Positions 27,212 to 38,122 of a stretch of DNA of 64,000 bases are shown here, piece after piece. The notes under the pieces are model-generated. The model searched no databases, had not been told where the DNA came from, and saw only the letters and a program-made list of their open reading frames with translations. Where the stretch lies: NCBI RefSeq assembly GCF_014217255.1, contig NZ_CP059404.1, positions 2,170,001 through 2,234,000 of the forward strand, given 5' to 3'. The stretch's first letter is position 1; the number at the start of each line of letters is the position of its first letter. Source of the DNA: Corynebacterium incognita. GTDB lineage: Bacteria; Actinomycetota; Actinomycetes; Mycobacteriales; Mycobacteriaceae. The position numbers and the translations under genes are program-made.

Positions 27212-28393
27212 ATGGGAGCGTCCGGAATTCCCCTGCGTGAACTGGGGCTGGTGTTGCTGGTGGCCGCGGCCATCACATATCTAGCCACCGGCGTCGTCCG
27301 CTCGCTGTTGGTGCGCAACGGCATAGTGGCGGAAATCCGGCAACGTGATTCGCATACCCAGCCCACGCCGCAGCTCGGCGGCGTGGCGATGTTTTGCGGC
27401 CTGGTGGCCGCGACGTTCTTGGCCTCGCAGTTGCCGGCACTGACCCGTGGCTTTGCCCCCGTGACCCCGGAGATGACCGCGGTGTTGTGGGGCGCGTGCG
27501 CCATCGTGGTGGTGGGCGTGCTCGATGATCTGTTTGAGCTCAGTGCATTGGTTAAGCTCGCGGGGCAGGTTGTCGCGGCTATCGTGATGTCGTCTTTGGG
27601 GCTGATGTGGAATCTCTTGTTCTTCCCGCTGGACGGCGGCACAACGGTCGTTCTCGACCAAGTCCAGTCAGTCATCTTGACTTCGTTCTTTACTGTGTTG
27701 CTTATTAACGCCGTCAACTTTGTCGATGGCCTCGATGGCCTGGCGGCGGGGTTGGGCATGATTGCAGGTGCTTCCATCCTGCTGTTTTCACTCACGGTGC
27801 TTCATGACCAAGGCGGCGCGGTCTCCGCATATCCGCCGGCTATCATCGCCGCGGCCCTGGTGGGAGTGTGCGCGGGCTTCTTGCCCCATAACTTCGAACC
27901 CTCGAGAATCTTTATGGGGGACTCGGGTGCCATGCTCATTGGCCTCTTGCTCGCGGCGGCGTCGACGTCCGCGTCCGGCAAGATCAACATGGCGTTGTAT
28001 GGCACCGCGGACGTGGTGGCGCTGATGTCGCCCATCATCGTGGTGGCCGCGGCGGTATTTGTACCGGTCCTCGACCTGACCTGGGCGGTCATTCGCCGCG
28101 TGAAGGCCGGCCGCTCGCCCTTTGCAGCGGATAGGTTGCATATCCATCACCGTCTCTTGAGCCTGGGGCATACTCACCGCCGTACGGTGTTGGTGTTGTA
28201 TCTGTGGGTGTCCGCCGTCGCCTTCGGCGCGGTGAGCTTCTCTATGGTCCCCACGCCGGTGGCGGCGGGCATCGCGGTGTTGTCCATCGTGGTGGCCATC
28301 GGCGTGACGATGATTCCGTTGCGGCAGGGCAAGATCGGCCGCATCGCGCCCGAACCGGGGACACGCATCGTCGCTTCTGAGGATCCGCGGTAG
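27212..28393 (+). CDS. wecA: Decaprenyl-phosphate N-acetylglucosaminephosphotransferase (WecA/Rfe)
   Basis: A 393-residue polyprenyl-phosphate sugar-1-phosphate transferase with about 11 membrane segments. It moves GlcNAc-1-P from UDP-GlcNAc to decaprenyl phosphate, in mycobacteria and corynebacteria the start of the linker unit joining arabinogalactan to peptidoglycan. Motifs: DDLFEL, NAVNFVDGLDGLAAGLG, PSRIFMGDSGAML and the HIHHRL sequence (about residues 309-314) typical of the WecA branch. It follows sua5 by one base and precedes the AtpI-like gene by 11. Confidence 0.93.
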   Translation: MGASGIPLRELGLVLLVAAAITYLATGVVRSLLVRNGIVAEIRQRDSHTQPTPQLGGVAMFCGLVAATFLASQLPALTRGFAPVTPEMTAVLWGACAIVVVGVLDDLFELSALVKLAGQVVAAIVMSSLGLMWNLLFFPLDGGTTVVLDQVQSVILTSFFTVLLINAVNFVDGLDGLAAGLGMIAGASILLFSLTVLHDQGGAVSAYPPAIIAAALVGVCAGFLPHNFEPSRIFMGDSGAMLIGLLLAAASTSASGKINMALYGTADVVALMSPIIVVAAAVFVPVLDLTWAVIRRVKAGRSPFAADRLHIHHRLLSLGHTHRRTVLVLYLWVSAVAFGAVSFSMVPTPVAAGIAVLSIVVAIGVTMIPLRQGKIGRIAPEPGTRIVASEDPR

Positions 28394-28404
28394 GATACCT
28401 AGCC

Positions 28405-28875
28405 ATGACTTCACATCCATCCGCTACTCACGGCGGCCGTCCTGACCATTCCGTTGTGGGCGATTCGCCGTCCGAATTCGACGATCCCCGCCGCCAGCTT
28501 GTCCGCGCGGTGCGCTTTGGCGCCATCGCGCTGGTCGGCATCACCATCGTGTCCCTTATCGCGTGGGGCGCGCTCCGTGGGCTGCCTGGGCTGTGGGGCG
28601 TTCTCATCGGCGCTGCGATCGGAGGGGGCTTTGTGCTGCTGACCGCGCTTTCGGTGCTGGTGACCTCGAATACGACGCCGGCTAACACCGCGGCCGTGGT
28701 GTTGGGAGGCTGGCTAGTCAAGATTGTGCTCTTGATTGGCGTGCTGGTCGTGATCCGTGACATGGAGTTTTATGACACCGCAGCGCTATTTGTCACCGTG
28801 GTCGCCGCCTTGCTCGTGGTGCTGGGGACCGAAGTCTGGGGCATTATCACCGCGCGCGTGACTTACGTGAGCTAA
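28405..28875 (+). CDS. AtpI-like membrane protein upstream of ATP synthase operon
   Basis: A 156-residue protein with a 30-residue polar N-terminus and four membrane segments. It occupies the place of the small hydrophobic protein found before atpB in actinobacteria (Rv1303 in M. tuberculosis). AtpI proteins help assemble the c-ring, but this lineage is divergent and the role here is inferred from position and topology. It may be transcribed with wecA; a 659-base spacer separates it from atpB. Confidence 0.78.
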   Translation: MTSHPSATHGGRPDHSVVGDSPSEFDDPRRQLVRAVRFGAIALVGITIVSLIAWGALRGLPGLWGVLIGAAIGGGFVLLTALSVLVTSNTTPANTAAVVLGGWLVKIVLLIGVLVVIRDMEFYDTAALFVTVVAALLVVLGTEVWGIITARVTYVS

Positions 28876-28966
28876 AGGCCTTCATCATTTCCGTGGGGGA
28901 TGGCTATAAGCGGTGCTGCCGGTTGGCGCGGGGCCTCGGTGCGGGAGCGTCTCACAGCGGGATGCA

Positions 28967-29033
28967 CGACGCGGTGTCGGCATAGCACAGCACACGCATG
29001 GCATAGCGATCGCGCGACGCGGCGTCGACATGC
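28967..29033. repeat. Tandem pair of palindromic repeats upstream of atpB
   Basis: GACGCGGTGTCGGCATAGC (28968-28986) and GACGCGGCGTCGACATGC (29016-29033) are near-identical and each centres on a 13-base palindrome. Pair and palindromes are seen directly. A dimeric regulator or decayed sequence could explain them. Confidence 0.5.
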
Positions 29034-29337
29034 TCTGTCGGGCATGGGGGATTTCCTGTTTTAAACAGTGGGTATGTGGTGTCCGCGCACTGGTATTTGC
29101 CGTGTCAACTACCCCCACAAAGATGGGTTTTGAAGTGGGTGTGACAAAGCTAACCTCGTGCCTGTGACCATGACAGATGCAATCTTCGTTGGGGAATTCC
29201 TGGGTTCTGCGCGGAATGTGGCCCTGGATGGGCGTAGAAAGACAGCCCTCGTTCGCGAAAAAACAGAAGCTAACTGATATTATTTCCTGCGGGTTACCGC
29301 GGAGGTCGGCCTTCGCTTACTGTGAACTGCAGTTTTT

Positions 29338-29372
29338 GGAAATATCGGCTGTGAAAACAGCGGTATTTCTCC
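29338..29372 (+). promoter_or_regulatory. Hairpin in atp leader
   Basis: Interrupted inverted repeat GGAAATA..GCTGT / ACAGC..TATTTCTCC with a GAAA tetraloop-like centre, about 165 bases before atpB. There is no U-tract after it, so it is more likely a leader RNA structure than a terminator. Confidence 0.5.
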
Positions 29373-29534
29373 GAGTGGTTGATGTCCGTAGCGGTGAATC
29401 CCTGCTGTAGCTTCGCTGATGTGCGACGGAGTCCGTAGCTGCAGTAGAGAGTTTGAGACGTCCATCGCACCGTAGACTGAAATGGTCTGCGGCCCGAAAC
29501 ACGGGAGAGAACGCTGAGCGTTACAACATTGGCC

Positions 29535-30332
29535 ATGAAGGGTGAATTTCACGCACCCGAATTGGACCCAGAATTTTTCCCGGGGCAATACTATGACCAG
29601 CTCCTCTTTGGCGATATTGCCGGAGGCTGGTTCGCATTGGATCGCATTATGCTTGTCCGCCTGTTCATGGCGGCGGTATTGGTGATCCTTTTTGTGCTTG
29701 CCTTCAAGAACCCTAAACTGGTTCCCAAGGGCATGCAGAACGTCGCTGAGCACGCGCTTGATTTCGTGCGGGTGAACATCGCGGAAGACATCCTGGGCAA
29801 GAAGGAGGGTCAGCGATTCCTGCCGGTTATCGCGACGATCTTCTTCACCGTCTTGTTCATGAACGTGTCCACGATTATCCCGTTCCTGAATATCTCGCCG
29901 AACGCTCGCATTGGTATGCCAATCGTCTTGGCCATCGTCGGCTACATCACCATGATTTACGCCGGTGCTAAGCGTTATGGCTTTGGCAAGTTTGTGAAGT
30001 CCTCTGTGGTGATTCCTAATCTGCCGCCGCTGCTGCACATCCTTGTTGTGCCGATCGAGTTCTTCTCGACGTTCATTCTGCGCCCGGTCACCCTGGCCCT
30101 TCGTCTGATGGCGAACTTCTTGGCTGGCCACATCATTTTGGTGCTGCTCTACTCCGCAACGAACTTCTTCTTCTTCCAGTTCAACGGATGGACGGCGCTG
30201 TCTGGTGTCACGATCCTTGCAGCCGTACTGTTCACGGTGTACGAAATCATCGTTATCTTCCTGCAGGCGTACATCTTCGCCCTGCTGGTAGCGGTGTACA
30301 TCGAGCTGTCGCTGCACGCAGATTCGCACTAG
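29535..30332 (+). CDS. atpB: ATP synthase Fo subunit a
   Basis: A 265-residue membrane protein with five or six transmembrane helices, forming the proton half-channels against the c-ring. The essential arginine is in the helix LALRLMANFLAGHIILVLL, and the last helix QAYIFALLVAVYIELSLHA is also typical. The start is uncertain: ATG at 29535 (MKGEFHAPELDPEFFPGQ) begins the region I know in corynebacteria, TTG at 29529 is in frame, and the purine-rich GGGAGAGA lies over 20 bases upstream, so a non-standard start further upstream is possible. It is the first gene of atpBEFHAGDC. Confidence 0.95.
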   Translation: MKGEFHAPELDPEFFPGQYYDQLLFGDIAGGWFALDRIMLVRLFMAAVLVILFVLAFKNPKLVPKGMQNVAEHALDFVRVNIAEDILGKKEGQRFLPVIATIFFTVLFMNVSTIIPFLNISPNARIGMPIVLAIVGYITMIYAGAKRYGFGKFVKSSVVIPNLPPLLHILVVPIEFFSTFILRPVTLALRLMANFLAGHIILVLLYSATNFFFFQFNGWTALSGVTILAAVLFTVYEIIVIFLQAYIFALLVAVYIELSLHADSH

Positions 30333-30338
30333 CACAAC

Positions 30339-30353
30339 CCGCGAACCTCGCGG
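30339..30353 (+). promoter_or_regulatory. Small hairpin in the atpB-atpE spacer
   Basis: CCGCGA-ACC-TCGCGG, a perfect 6-base stem with 3-base loop, 7 bases after the atpB stop in a 105-base spacer, the longest within the operon. It could stabilise or process the mRNA, helping the higher expression that the multi-copy c subunit needs. No U-tract follows. Confidence 0.5.
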
Positions 30354-30401
30354 TCAACTGAATACCCCACATCAAACCAACACCGCCTCCGTTGGCAATA
30401 A

Positions 30402-30677
<276 letters not shown>

Positions 30678-30724
30678 AAAGCGCGCGTACATCCCATACC
30701 CACCCTTTTTAAGACTGGAGACTC

Positions 30725-31297
30725 ATGAACAACGTCTTTTACTACCTTGCGGCAGAAGGAGCTGAGACCCTTCCCTTGGAAGGCGGCAACTCGATCCTTT
30801 TGCCCAAGTCGTATGACATCGTCTGGTCTCTTATTCCGTTCATCATCATCTTCCTCGTCTTTTGGAAGCTAGTGCTTCCGAAGTACCAGGAGATGCTGCA
30901 GGAGCGCGAAGACCGGATTGAGGGCGGCATCAAGCGCGCTGAAGCGCAGCAGGCCGAGGCCAAGGCTGCGTTGGAGAAGTACAACTCTCAGCTCGCCGAG
31001 GCACGCCAGGAGGCCGCAGAGATCCGTGAGCAGGCGCGCGAGCGCGGTAAGCAGATCGAGGCGGAGGCTAAGGCCAATGCTGAGGAAGAGTCCAAGCGCA
31101 TCGTTGCCGCTGGCAACCAGCAGCTGGAGGCTTCCCGCACCAAGGTCATCTCGGAGCTGCGCTCCGACATCGGCCAGAACTCCATCAACCTTGCTGAGAA
31201 GCTGCTCGGTGGCGAGCTTTCTGACTCCACCAAGCGTTCCGGCACGATTGATCAGTTCCTGTCCGAGCTTGACCACGTGGCAGTAGCCGGAAAGTAG
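30725..31297 (+). CDS. atpF: ATP synthase Fo subunit b
   Basis: A 190-residue stator stalk protein: one membrane segment at about residues 35-58 ([21 protein letters not shown]) followed by a long charged Ala/Glu/Arg-rich coiled coil to about residue 165 that reaches the F1 head. The first 30 residues form an extracytoplasmic extension usual in actinobacteria. A GGAGA ribosome binding site precedes the ATG; atpH begins 9 bases after the stop. Confidence 0.96.
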   Translation: MNNVFYYLAAEGAETLPLEGGNSILLPKSYDIVWSLIPFIIIFLVFWKLVLPKYQEMLQEREDRIEGGIKRAEAQQAEAKAALEKYNSQLAEARQEAAEIREQARERGKQIEAEAKANAEEESKRIVAAGNQQLEASRTKVISELRSDIGQNSINLAEKLLGGELSDSTKRSGTIDQFLSELDHVAVAGK

Positions 31298-31306
31298 GCA
31301 ACGAAG

Positions 31307-32119
31307 ATGAAAGCAGCGAGCCGCGAAGCACTAGCGCAGGTTTCCCAGCGCCTGGATGAGATTCTGGGTGCTGCTGATGCCGACGCTTCTGCCAAGACCG
31401 GTCTGGACCTCTTCGAAGCAGTCAACGTCGTAGCAGGGGAGCGCGAAGTTCGCGTTGCCATGGCCGACGCTGCCGCTCCCGTCGAGGCTCGCAAGGCGCT
31501 GGTCAATGACCTGTTTGGCGCGAAGTTTACCGCTCCTGCCAAGGAGATTCTGGAAGCTGTCGTGTCCGCTCACTGGTCCGCACCGCGTGACCTGAAAGCC
31601 GGCCTGGTTGAGCTTGGTCGCCGCGCACTTCTGCGTGGCGCTGAGAAGCAGGGCCAGCTGGGTCAGGTTGAGGACGAGCTTTTCCGCTTGTCCCGCCTTT
31701 TGGACCGCGAAGCAGAGCTCACCCAGCTGCTTACTGATCGAAATGCCGAATCCGCTAACAAACGGCGACTGTTGGCCAACGTGCTTGCAGGCAAGGTCAC
31801 CATGGCTACCGAGGCGCTCGCGCTTCAGGCCATCGACCGCCCCGAGCACAACCCCATTGACGATATGGCTTCGCTGGCAGAGCTTGCAGCTTCGCTGCAG
31901 GGTCGTAAGGTGGCACATGTGGTCACTGCTGGGGAGCTTTCCGAAGGCCAGCAGGCGGCACTCGCTGAGAAGCTGGGAAATATTTACGGTCGTGCGATGT
32001 CCATCCACTCTGAGGTTGACACCAGCCTCCTCGGTGGCATGACCATCCGCGTTGGCGACGAGGTTATCGACGGCTCGACGGCAGGCAAGATTGCCCGCCT
32101 GCGCGCCCAGATGGCTTAA
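31307..32119 (+). CDS. atpH: ATP synthase F1 subunit delta
   Basis: A 270-residue delta subunit, longer than the E. coli protein (177) because actinobacterial delta carries an extra N-terminal region of about 90 residues. The conserved C-terminal part reads NIYGRAMSIHSEVDTSLLGGMTIRVGDEVIDGS. It links the b stalk to the top of the alpha3beta3 head. It lies between atpF and atpA in the operon. Confidence 0.96.
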   Translation: MKAASREALAQVSQRLDEILGAADADASAKTGLDLFEAVNVVAGEREVRVAMADAAAPVEARKALVNDLFGAKFTAPAKEILEAVVSAHWSAPRDLKAGLVELGRRALLRGAEKQGQLGQVEDELFRLSRLLDREAELTQLLTDRNAESANKRRLLANVLAGKVTMATEALALQAIDRPEHNPIDDMASLAELAASLQGRKVAHVVTAGELSEGQQAALAEKLGNIYGRAMSIHSEVDTSLLGGMTIRVGDEVIDGSTAGKIARLRAQMA

Positions 32120-32191
32120 GACGCTCAACATCGACACTGTTTGAAAACATTTAAGAAATTGCTGGACGAGACAACCGAGAGCAGGAACAAC

Positions 32192-33835
32192 ATGGCGGAG
32201 CTGACGATCTCCTCCGACGAGATCCGTAGCGCGATTGCGAACTACACCTCGAGCTACTCCGCGGAGGCCTCCCGTGAGGAGGTCGGCGTGGTTATTTCGG
32301 CGGCTGACGGTATTGCCCAGGTATCTGGCTTGCCTTCAGTTATGGCGAATGAGCTGCTCGAGTTCCCAGGCGGCGTGATTGGCGTCGCACAGAACCTTGA
32401 CACCAACTCCATCGGCGTCGTGGTCCTGGGTAACTTCGAGTCCCTCAAGGAGGGCGACGAGGTCAAGCGGACCGGAGAGGTCCTTTCTATCCCTGTGGGC
32501 GAGGATTTCCTCGGCCGCGTTATCAACCCCCTGGGCCAGCCTATCGACGGCCTGGGCCCGATCACGGCTGAAGAGGACCGCGTCCTCGAGCTGCAGGCAC
32601 CTTCCGTGCTGCAGCGCCAGCCGGTCGAAGAGCCGATGCAGACCGGCATCAAGGCTATCGACGCAATGACCCCGATCGGCCGTGGCCAGCGCCAGCTGAT
32701 CATTGGTGACCGTAAGACCGGTAAGACCGCGGTCTGCATCGACACCATCTTGAACCAGAAGGCCAACTGGGAGTCTGGTGACAAGACCAAGCAGGTGCGT
32801 TGTATCTACGTTGCTATTGGTCAGAAGGGCTCCACCATCGCCGGTGTTCGCCGCACCCTCGAGGAGCACGGCGCTATGGAATACACCACCATCGTGGCTG
32901 CTCCGGCTTCCGACTCCGCGGGCTTCAAGTGGCTTGCACCGTTCTCCGGTGCCGCACTGGGTCAGCACTGGATGTACCAGGGCAACCACGTCCTCATCAT
33001 TTACGATGATCTGACCAAGCAGGCTGAGGCCTACCGTGCGATCTCCCTGTTGCTGCGCCGCCCGCCGGGCCGCGAGGCTTACCCGGGCGACGTCTTCTAC
33101 CTGCACTCTCGTCTTCTGGAGCGCGCTGCGAAGCTCTCCGATGACATGGGCGCTGGTTCGATGACCGCTCTGCCGATCATCGAGACGAAGGCGAACGACG
33201 TCTCCGCCTTCATTCCGACCAACGTTATCTCCATTACCGATGGCCAGGTGTTCCTGGAGTCCGACCTGTTCAACCAGGGCGTTCGTCCGGCAATTAACGT
33301 CGGTGTGTCCGTCTCCCGTGTGGGTGGCGCTGCGCAGACCAAGGGCATGAAGAAGGTCGCGGGTAACCTGCGTCTGGATCTTGCCGCATACCGTGACCTG
33401 GAAGCATTCGCTACCTTCGCGTCCGACCTGGACTCCGCCTCCAAGGCTCAGCTGGAGCGTGGTCAGCGTCTGGTCGAGCTGCTGAAGCAGGCAGAGTCCT
33501 CTCCGCAGCCGGTCGAGTTCCAGATGGTCTCCATCTGGCTCGCAGGCGAGGGTGTCTTCGACGTCGTTCCCGTCGAAGACGTGCGCCGCTTCGAGTTCGA
33601 GCTGCAGGACTACCTCCAGCAGAACACCCCGCAGGTCTACGACCAGATTGCAGGCGGTAAGGCTCTGGATGACGATTCCAAGCAGGCACTGCTCGCCGCG
33701 TCTGAGGAGTTCTCCAAGTCCTTCCAGACCACCGAGGGCCACAACCTCGGCGCCGAAGAGCCAGTGGATCCACTGGACGCCGGCGAGGTTAAGAAGACCG
33801 AGCTCACTGTCTCCCGCAAGTCCCAGGCAAAGTAG
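32192..33835 (+). CDS. atpA: ATP synthase F1 subunit alpha
   Basis: A 547-residue non-catalytic nucleotide-binding subunit. Walker [11 protein letters not shown] lies near residue 173 and the ATP synthase signature [17 protein letters not shown] near 366. The ATG at 32192 ([11 protein letters not shown]) has AGGA upstream; the 17 codons before it lack family resemblance. The C-terminus has the roughly 30-residue charged extension ([19 protein letters not shown]) seen in mycobacteria and corynebacteria, where in mycobacteria it suppresses ATP hydrolysis. Confidence 0.97.
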   Translation: MAELTISSDEIRSAIANYTSSYSAEASREEVGVVISAADGIAQVSGLPSVMANELLEFPGGVIGVAQNLDTNSIGVVVLGNFESLKEGDEVKRTGEVLSIPVGEDFLGRVINPLGQPIDGLGPITAEEDRVLELQAPSVLQRQPVEEPMQTGIKAIDAMTPIGRGQRQLIIGDRKTGKTAVCIDTILNQKANWESGDKTKQVRCIYVAIGQKGSTIAGVRRTLEEHGAMEYTTIVAAPASDSAGFKWLAPFSGAALGQHWMYQGNHVLIIYDDLTKQAEAYRAISLLLRRPPGREAYPGDVFYLHSRLLERAAKLSDDMGAGSMTALPIIETKANDVSAFIPTNVISITDGQVFLESDLFNQGVRPAINVGVSVSRVGGAAQTKGMKKVAGNLRLDLAAYRDLEAFATFASDLDSASKAQLERGQRLVELLKQAESSPQPVEFQMVSIWLAGEGVFDVVPVEDVRRFEFELQDYLQQNTPQVYDQIAGGKALDDDSKQALLAASEEFSKSFQTTEGHNLGAEEPVDPLDAGEVKKTELTVSRKSQAK

Positions 33836-33895
33836 GCACGACTAACGTGTCGTTCACATTGACCATTACAAAGACTGAAGGGAGGAGTGTGAACC

Positions 33896-34879
33896 ATGGC
33901 TAATCTTCGCGAATTGCGTGACCGTATTCGGTCCGTGAACTCGACCAAGAAGATCACCAAGGCTCAGGAGCTGATCGCTACCTCGCGCATCACCAAGGCG
34001 CAGGCACGCGTGGAAGCTTCTATGCCGTACGCCCACGAGTTGACCAATGTCATGAACCGGCTCGCGGCGGCAAGCTCCCTCGATCACCCCATGCTCCGTG
34101 AGCGTGAGGACGGCAAGGTCGCCGCAATCCTCGTGGTCTCCTCTGACCGCGGTATGTGTGGCGGCTACAACCACAACGTCTTCAAGAAGGCTGCTGAACT
34201 GCAGGCCATGCTTGAGGGCGCGGGATACGAGGTCGTCCGCTACGTCACCGGTTCCAAGGCTGTGGGCTACTATAAGTTCCGCGAGGAAGAGGTTGCTGGT
34301 GCGTGGACCGGTTTCTCCCAGGATCCGTCCTGGGATTCGACCCACGACGTCCGTCACCACCTTATTGATGGCTTCCTGGCTGGCTCGCAGGACGAAGCTA
34401 AGTACCGTGAGGGCCTCAACGTTGGTGAGGGCTACACCGTGCGCGGCTTCGACCAGGTACACGTGGTGTACACCGAGTTCGAGTCCATGCTGACCCAGAC
34501 CGCACGCGCGCACCAGCTGCTGCCCGTCGTTCCGGTGATTCAGGAAGAGGAGTTCGACACTGGTGAGTCCGCGCTGGATAGCAAGGACGCCGGTGAGGTA
34601 TCTCCGGACTACGAGTTTGAGCCCGATGCTGACACGCTGATGGGGGAGCTGCTTCCCAAGTACGTGTCGCGTCGCTTGTTCGCCATGATGCTGGAGGCTT
34701 CGGCTTCCGAGTCGGCGGCTCGTCGTACCGCAATGAAGTCTGCTACTGACAACGCAACCGAGCTGGTCAAGGACCTCTCCCGCGTGGCTAACCAGGCCCG
34801 TCAGGCGCAGATTACCCAGGAAATCACAGAAATCGTCGGTGGCGCTGGCGCGCTCGCCGAAAGCGCAGAAAGTGACTAG
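33896..34879 (+). CDS. atpG: ATP synthase F1 subunit gamma
   Basis: A 327-residue central rotor subunit. Both coiled-coil ends are clear: LRELRDRIRSVNSTKKITKAQELIA at the N-terminus and RRTAMKSATDNATELVKDLSRVANQARQ at the C-terminus. An acidic stretch (about residues 215-245) is longer than in E. coli, matching the extra gamma loop of actinobacteria. GGGAGGAG is a strong ribosome binding site. atpD follows after 3 bases. Confidence 0.97.
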   Translation: MANLRELRDRIRSVNSTKKITKAQELIATSRITKAQARVEASMPYAHELTNVMNRLAAASSLDHPMLREREDGKVAAILVVSSDRGMCGGYNHNVFKKAAELQAMLEGAGYEVVRYVTGSKAVGYYKFREEEVAGAWTGFSQDPSWDSTHDVRHHLIDGFLAGSQDEAKYREGLNVGEGYTVRGFDQVHVVYTEFESMLTQTARAHQLLPVVPVIQEEEFDTGESALDSKDAGEVSPDYEFEPDADTLMGELLPKYVSRRLFAMMLEASASESAARRTAMKSATDNATELVKDLSRVANQARQAQITQEITEIVGGAGALAESAESD

Positions 34880-36328
<1,449 letters not shown>

Positions 36329-36338
36329 GAGTAGGCAC

Positions 36339-36713
36339 ATGGCATCCATCACCGTTGAATTGGTCTCGGTTGATCGTCTCGTCTGGACCGGCGAGGCAAC
36401 CATGGTCACCGCTGAGACCACCGAGGGTGAGATCGGTGTGCTTCCCGGCCACGAGCCGATGCTCGGCCAACTGGTTGAGAACGGCGTCGTCACCATCACC
36501 CCAGCTGACGGCGAGCGTCGCGTCGCCGCCGTGCAGGGTGGCTTCCTCTCCGTGAACGCGGAGAAGGTTACGGTTCTCGCCGATTGGGCCATCTGGTCCA
36601 ACGAAATCGACGAGTCCCAGGCTTCCACCGACGTCGATTCCGACGACGAGATTCGTAAGTCCCGTGGTGACGCTGCGCTGCGCGCCCTGCGCCGCGCTAA
36701 GATGACCGTCTAA
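36339..36713 (+). CDS. atpC: ATP synthase F1 subunit epsilon
   Basis: A 124-residue epsilon subunit with the N-terminal beta-sandwich ([21 protein letters not shown]) and a short C-terminal helix ([12 protein letters not shown]). It couples rotor and c-ring and modulates ATPase activity; the C-terminal domain is shorter than in E. coli, as in other actinobacteria. It is the last gene of the operon and is followed by a terminator. Confidence 0.96.
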   Translation: MASITVELVSVDRLVWTGEATMVTAETTEGEIGVLPGHEPMLGQLVENGVVTITPADGERRVAAVQGGFLSVNAEKVTVLADWAIWSNEIDESQASTDVDSDDEIRKSRGDAALRALRRAKMTV

Positions 36714-36767
36714 CTCGGCTGTCGTGGATGGGGCAGTACCTGCCCTTCCTCTCCTTCATACAGCGTT

Positions 36768-36811
36768 AATCCCACCCCGCCCCGGATATCCGGGACGGTG
36801 GTGGGATTTTT
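36768..36811 (+). terminator. Rho-independent terminator of the atp operon
   Basis: A long inverted repeat, AATCCCACC and CCCGG against CCGGG and GGTGGGATT, followed by a T run, 55 bases after atpC. A textbook intrinsic terminator. Confidence 0.9.
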
Positions 36812-36914
36812 GCGCTTTGTAGTAAGCTACATGGATAAAACCATCGTCCCCAAAGACTAAGCGCTCGGTGCTTTGTCCAGTCGTTCATACGGTCGTACAA
36901 GGAGGTTGGAAACG

Positions 36915-37370
36915 GTGCTCGACGCCCTGATGTGGCTCCTGTTTGCCCTGCTGTGCATCGCGGTCCTCCTCGCGGCGTGGCGATTTATGACATTGCGTTC
37001 GCGCGGTACGTCAGCCATTATGCGTCGCGTCCCGAACCCGGGAACGCGCGGGTGGCGGCACGGCGTCATTAAATACGGTGGCTACGAGTTGCAGTTCTTC
37101 AAGTTGCGTTCAGTCTCCCCACAGGCGGACGTCGAGCTTTCTCGCAGCTCCCTCGACTTTGTGGAGACCCGCGAGCTCACTGCAGGCGAAGCTGGTTTCA
37201 TGGATGCGCACCACGTGGTGTGTGTCCTTGAATCACCTTCCGGCACATATGAGCTAGCCCTTGCTCCCCGTAGCGCTATGGCGCTGCGGGCCTGGGTCGA
37301 GTCTGCTCCCCATCAGCGCCAAGAACGCATTGATGTGCAGAGGCTGCGCCGAAAGTTCGACAAGGACTAA
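36915..37370 (+). CDS. DUF2550 membrane protein
   Basis: A 151-residue protein with one N-terminal membrane helix ([19 protein letters not shown]) and a cytoplasmic domain with the DUF2550 pattern: [25 protein letters not shown] and a [24 protein letters not shown] end. Members sit directly after atpC in corynebacteria and mycobacteria (Rv1312). Function is unknown. The GTG start at 36915 has AAGGAGG 9 bases upstream. Confidence 0.85.
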   Translation: MLDALMWLLFALLCIAVLLAAWRFMTLRSRGTSAIMRRVPNPGTRGWRHGVIKYGGYELQFFKLRSVSPQADVELSRSSLDFVETRELTAGEAGFMDAHHVVCVLESPSGTYELALAPRSAMALRAWVESAPHQRQERIDVQRLRRKFDKD

Positions 37371-37429
37371 GAGGTGCGTCGCCAAGCCCTAGCCGTGATT
37401 CATCTTGGGCGCGCGATAGAGTAGAGCGC

Positions 37430-38122
37430 ATGCGTTTAGTCATCGCCCAATGTTCAGTAGATTACGTCGGCCGCCTTGATGCTCACCTGCCCAAGGCGGA
37501 CCGGCTCATCCTTATCAAGGCGGATGGATCCGTGTCCGTGCACGCGGATGACCGCGCGTACAAGCCGCTGAACTGGATGACGCCGCCGTGCACCCTCACC
37601 GAGTCGGATATCGAGGACCTGGATGGTGAACCTACCGGCGACAAGCTCTGGACCGTGGAGAACTCCAAGGGCGAGCAGCTGCGCATCACCATCTCAGAGA
37701 TCCACCACGACACCTCCATAGAGCTCGGTGAGGATCCGGGTTTGGTGAAAGACGGCGTGGAGTCGCACCTGCAGGAACTACTCGCGGAGCACATCACCAC
37801 CCTGGGCGAGGGCTACACCTTGGTGCGCCGCGAATATCCCACGGCAATTGGCCCCGTGGATCTCATGGCGCGCGACGCCGATAACAAGCACGTCGCAGTA
37901 GAGGTTAAACGCCGTGGAGGAGTCGACGGCGTGGAGCAGCTGACCCGCTACTTGGATCTGCTCAACCGCGATGACCTGCTTGCTCCCGTGACCGGTGTGT
38001 TCGCCGCGCAGGAGATTAAGCCGCAGGCCCGCACTTTGGCAGAAGACCGGGGGATCCGCTGCGTTGTGCTCGACTATGACGAGCTGCGCGGGATCGAGTC
38101 CAACGAGCTGCGCTTGTTCTAG
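37430..38122 (+). CDS. nucS: Mismatch-specific endonuclease NucS/EndoMS
   Basis: A 230-residue nuclease that starts the non-canonical mismatch repair of actinobacteria, which lack MutS and MutL, by cutting both strands at a mismatch. The C-terminal PD-(D/E)XK-like core is visible in [24 protein letters not shown], with [11 protein letters not shown] after it. The protein ends in a LRLF tail, the type of motif that binds the DNA polymerase beta clamp. The ATG at 37430 fits the family N-terminus [12 protein letters not shown]. Confidence 0.96.
   Translation: MRLVIAQCSVDYVGRLDAHLPKADRLILIKADGSVSVHADDRAYKPLNWMTPPCTLTESDIEDLDGEPTGDKLWTVENSKGEQLRITISEIHHDTSIELGEDPGLVKDGVESHLQELLAEHITTLGEGYTLVRREYPTAIGPVDLMARDADNKHVAVEVKRRGGVDGVEQLTRYLDLLNRDDLLAPVTGVFAAQEIKPQARTLAEDRGIRCVVLDYDELRGIESNELRLF

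Larger units (their letters stand above)
28876..29534. promoter_or_regulatory. 659-base leader region of the atp operon
   Basis: No gene that I can support; short frames have no ribosome binding site. It contains two copies of a palindrome CGACGC-G-G(C/T)GTCG at 28967-28979 and 29015-29027, 48 bases apart within near-identical 18-base direct repeats, a strong hairpin at 29338-29372, and a second weaker AGAC...GTCT hairpin near 29473-29489. The atp promoter must lie here; C. glutamicum atp is reported to have a promoter of its own. Confidence 0.5.

Noticed and set aside
29177-29410. 77-codon frame in the atp leader
   Set aside because: No ribosome binding site, odd composition, and it overlaps the leader hairpin; nothing supports coding.
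29473-29489. TAGAC...GTCTG resembling a second McbR site before atpB
   Set aside because: The spacing is 7 instead of 6 bases and there is a mismatch; ATP synthase is not a known McbR target. More likely an RNA hairpin.
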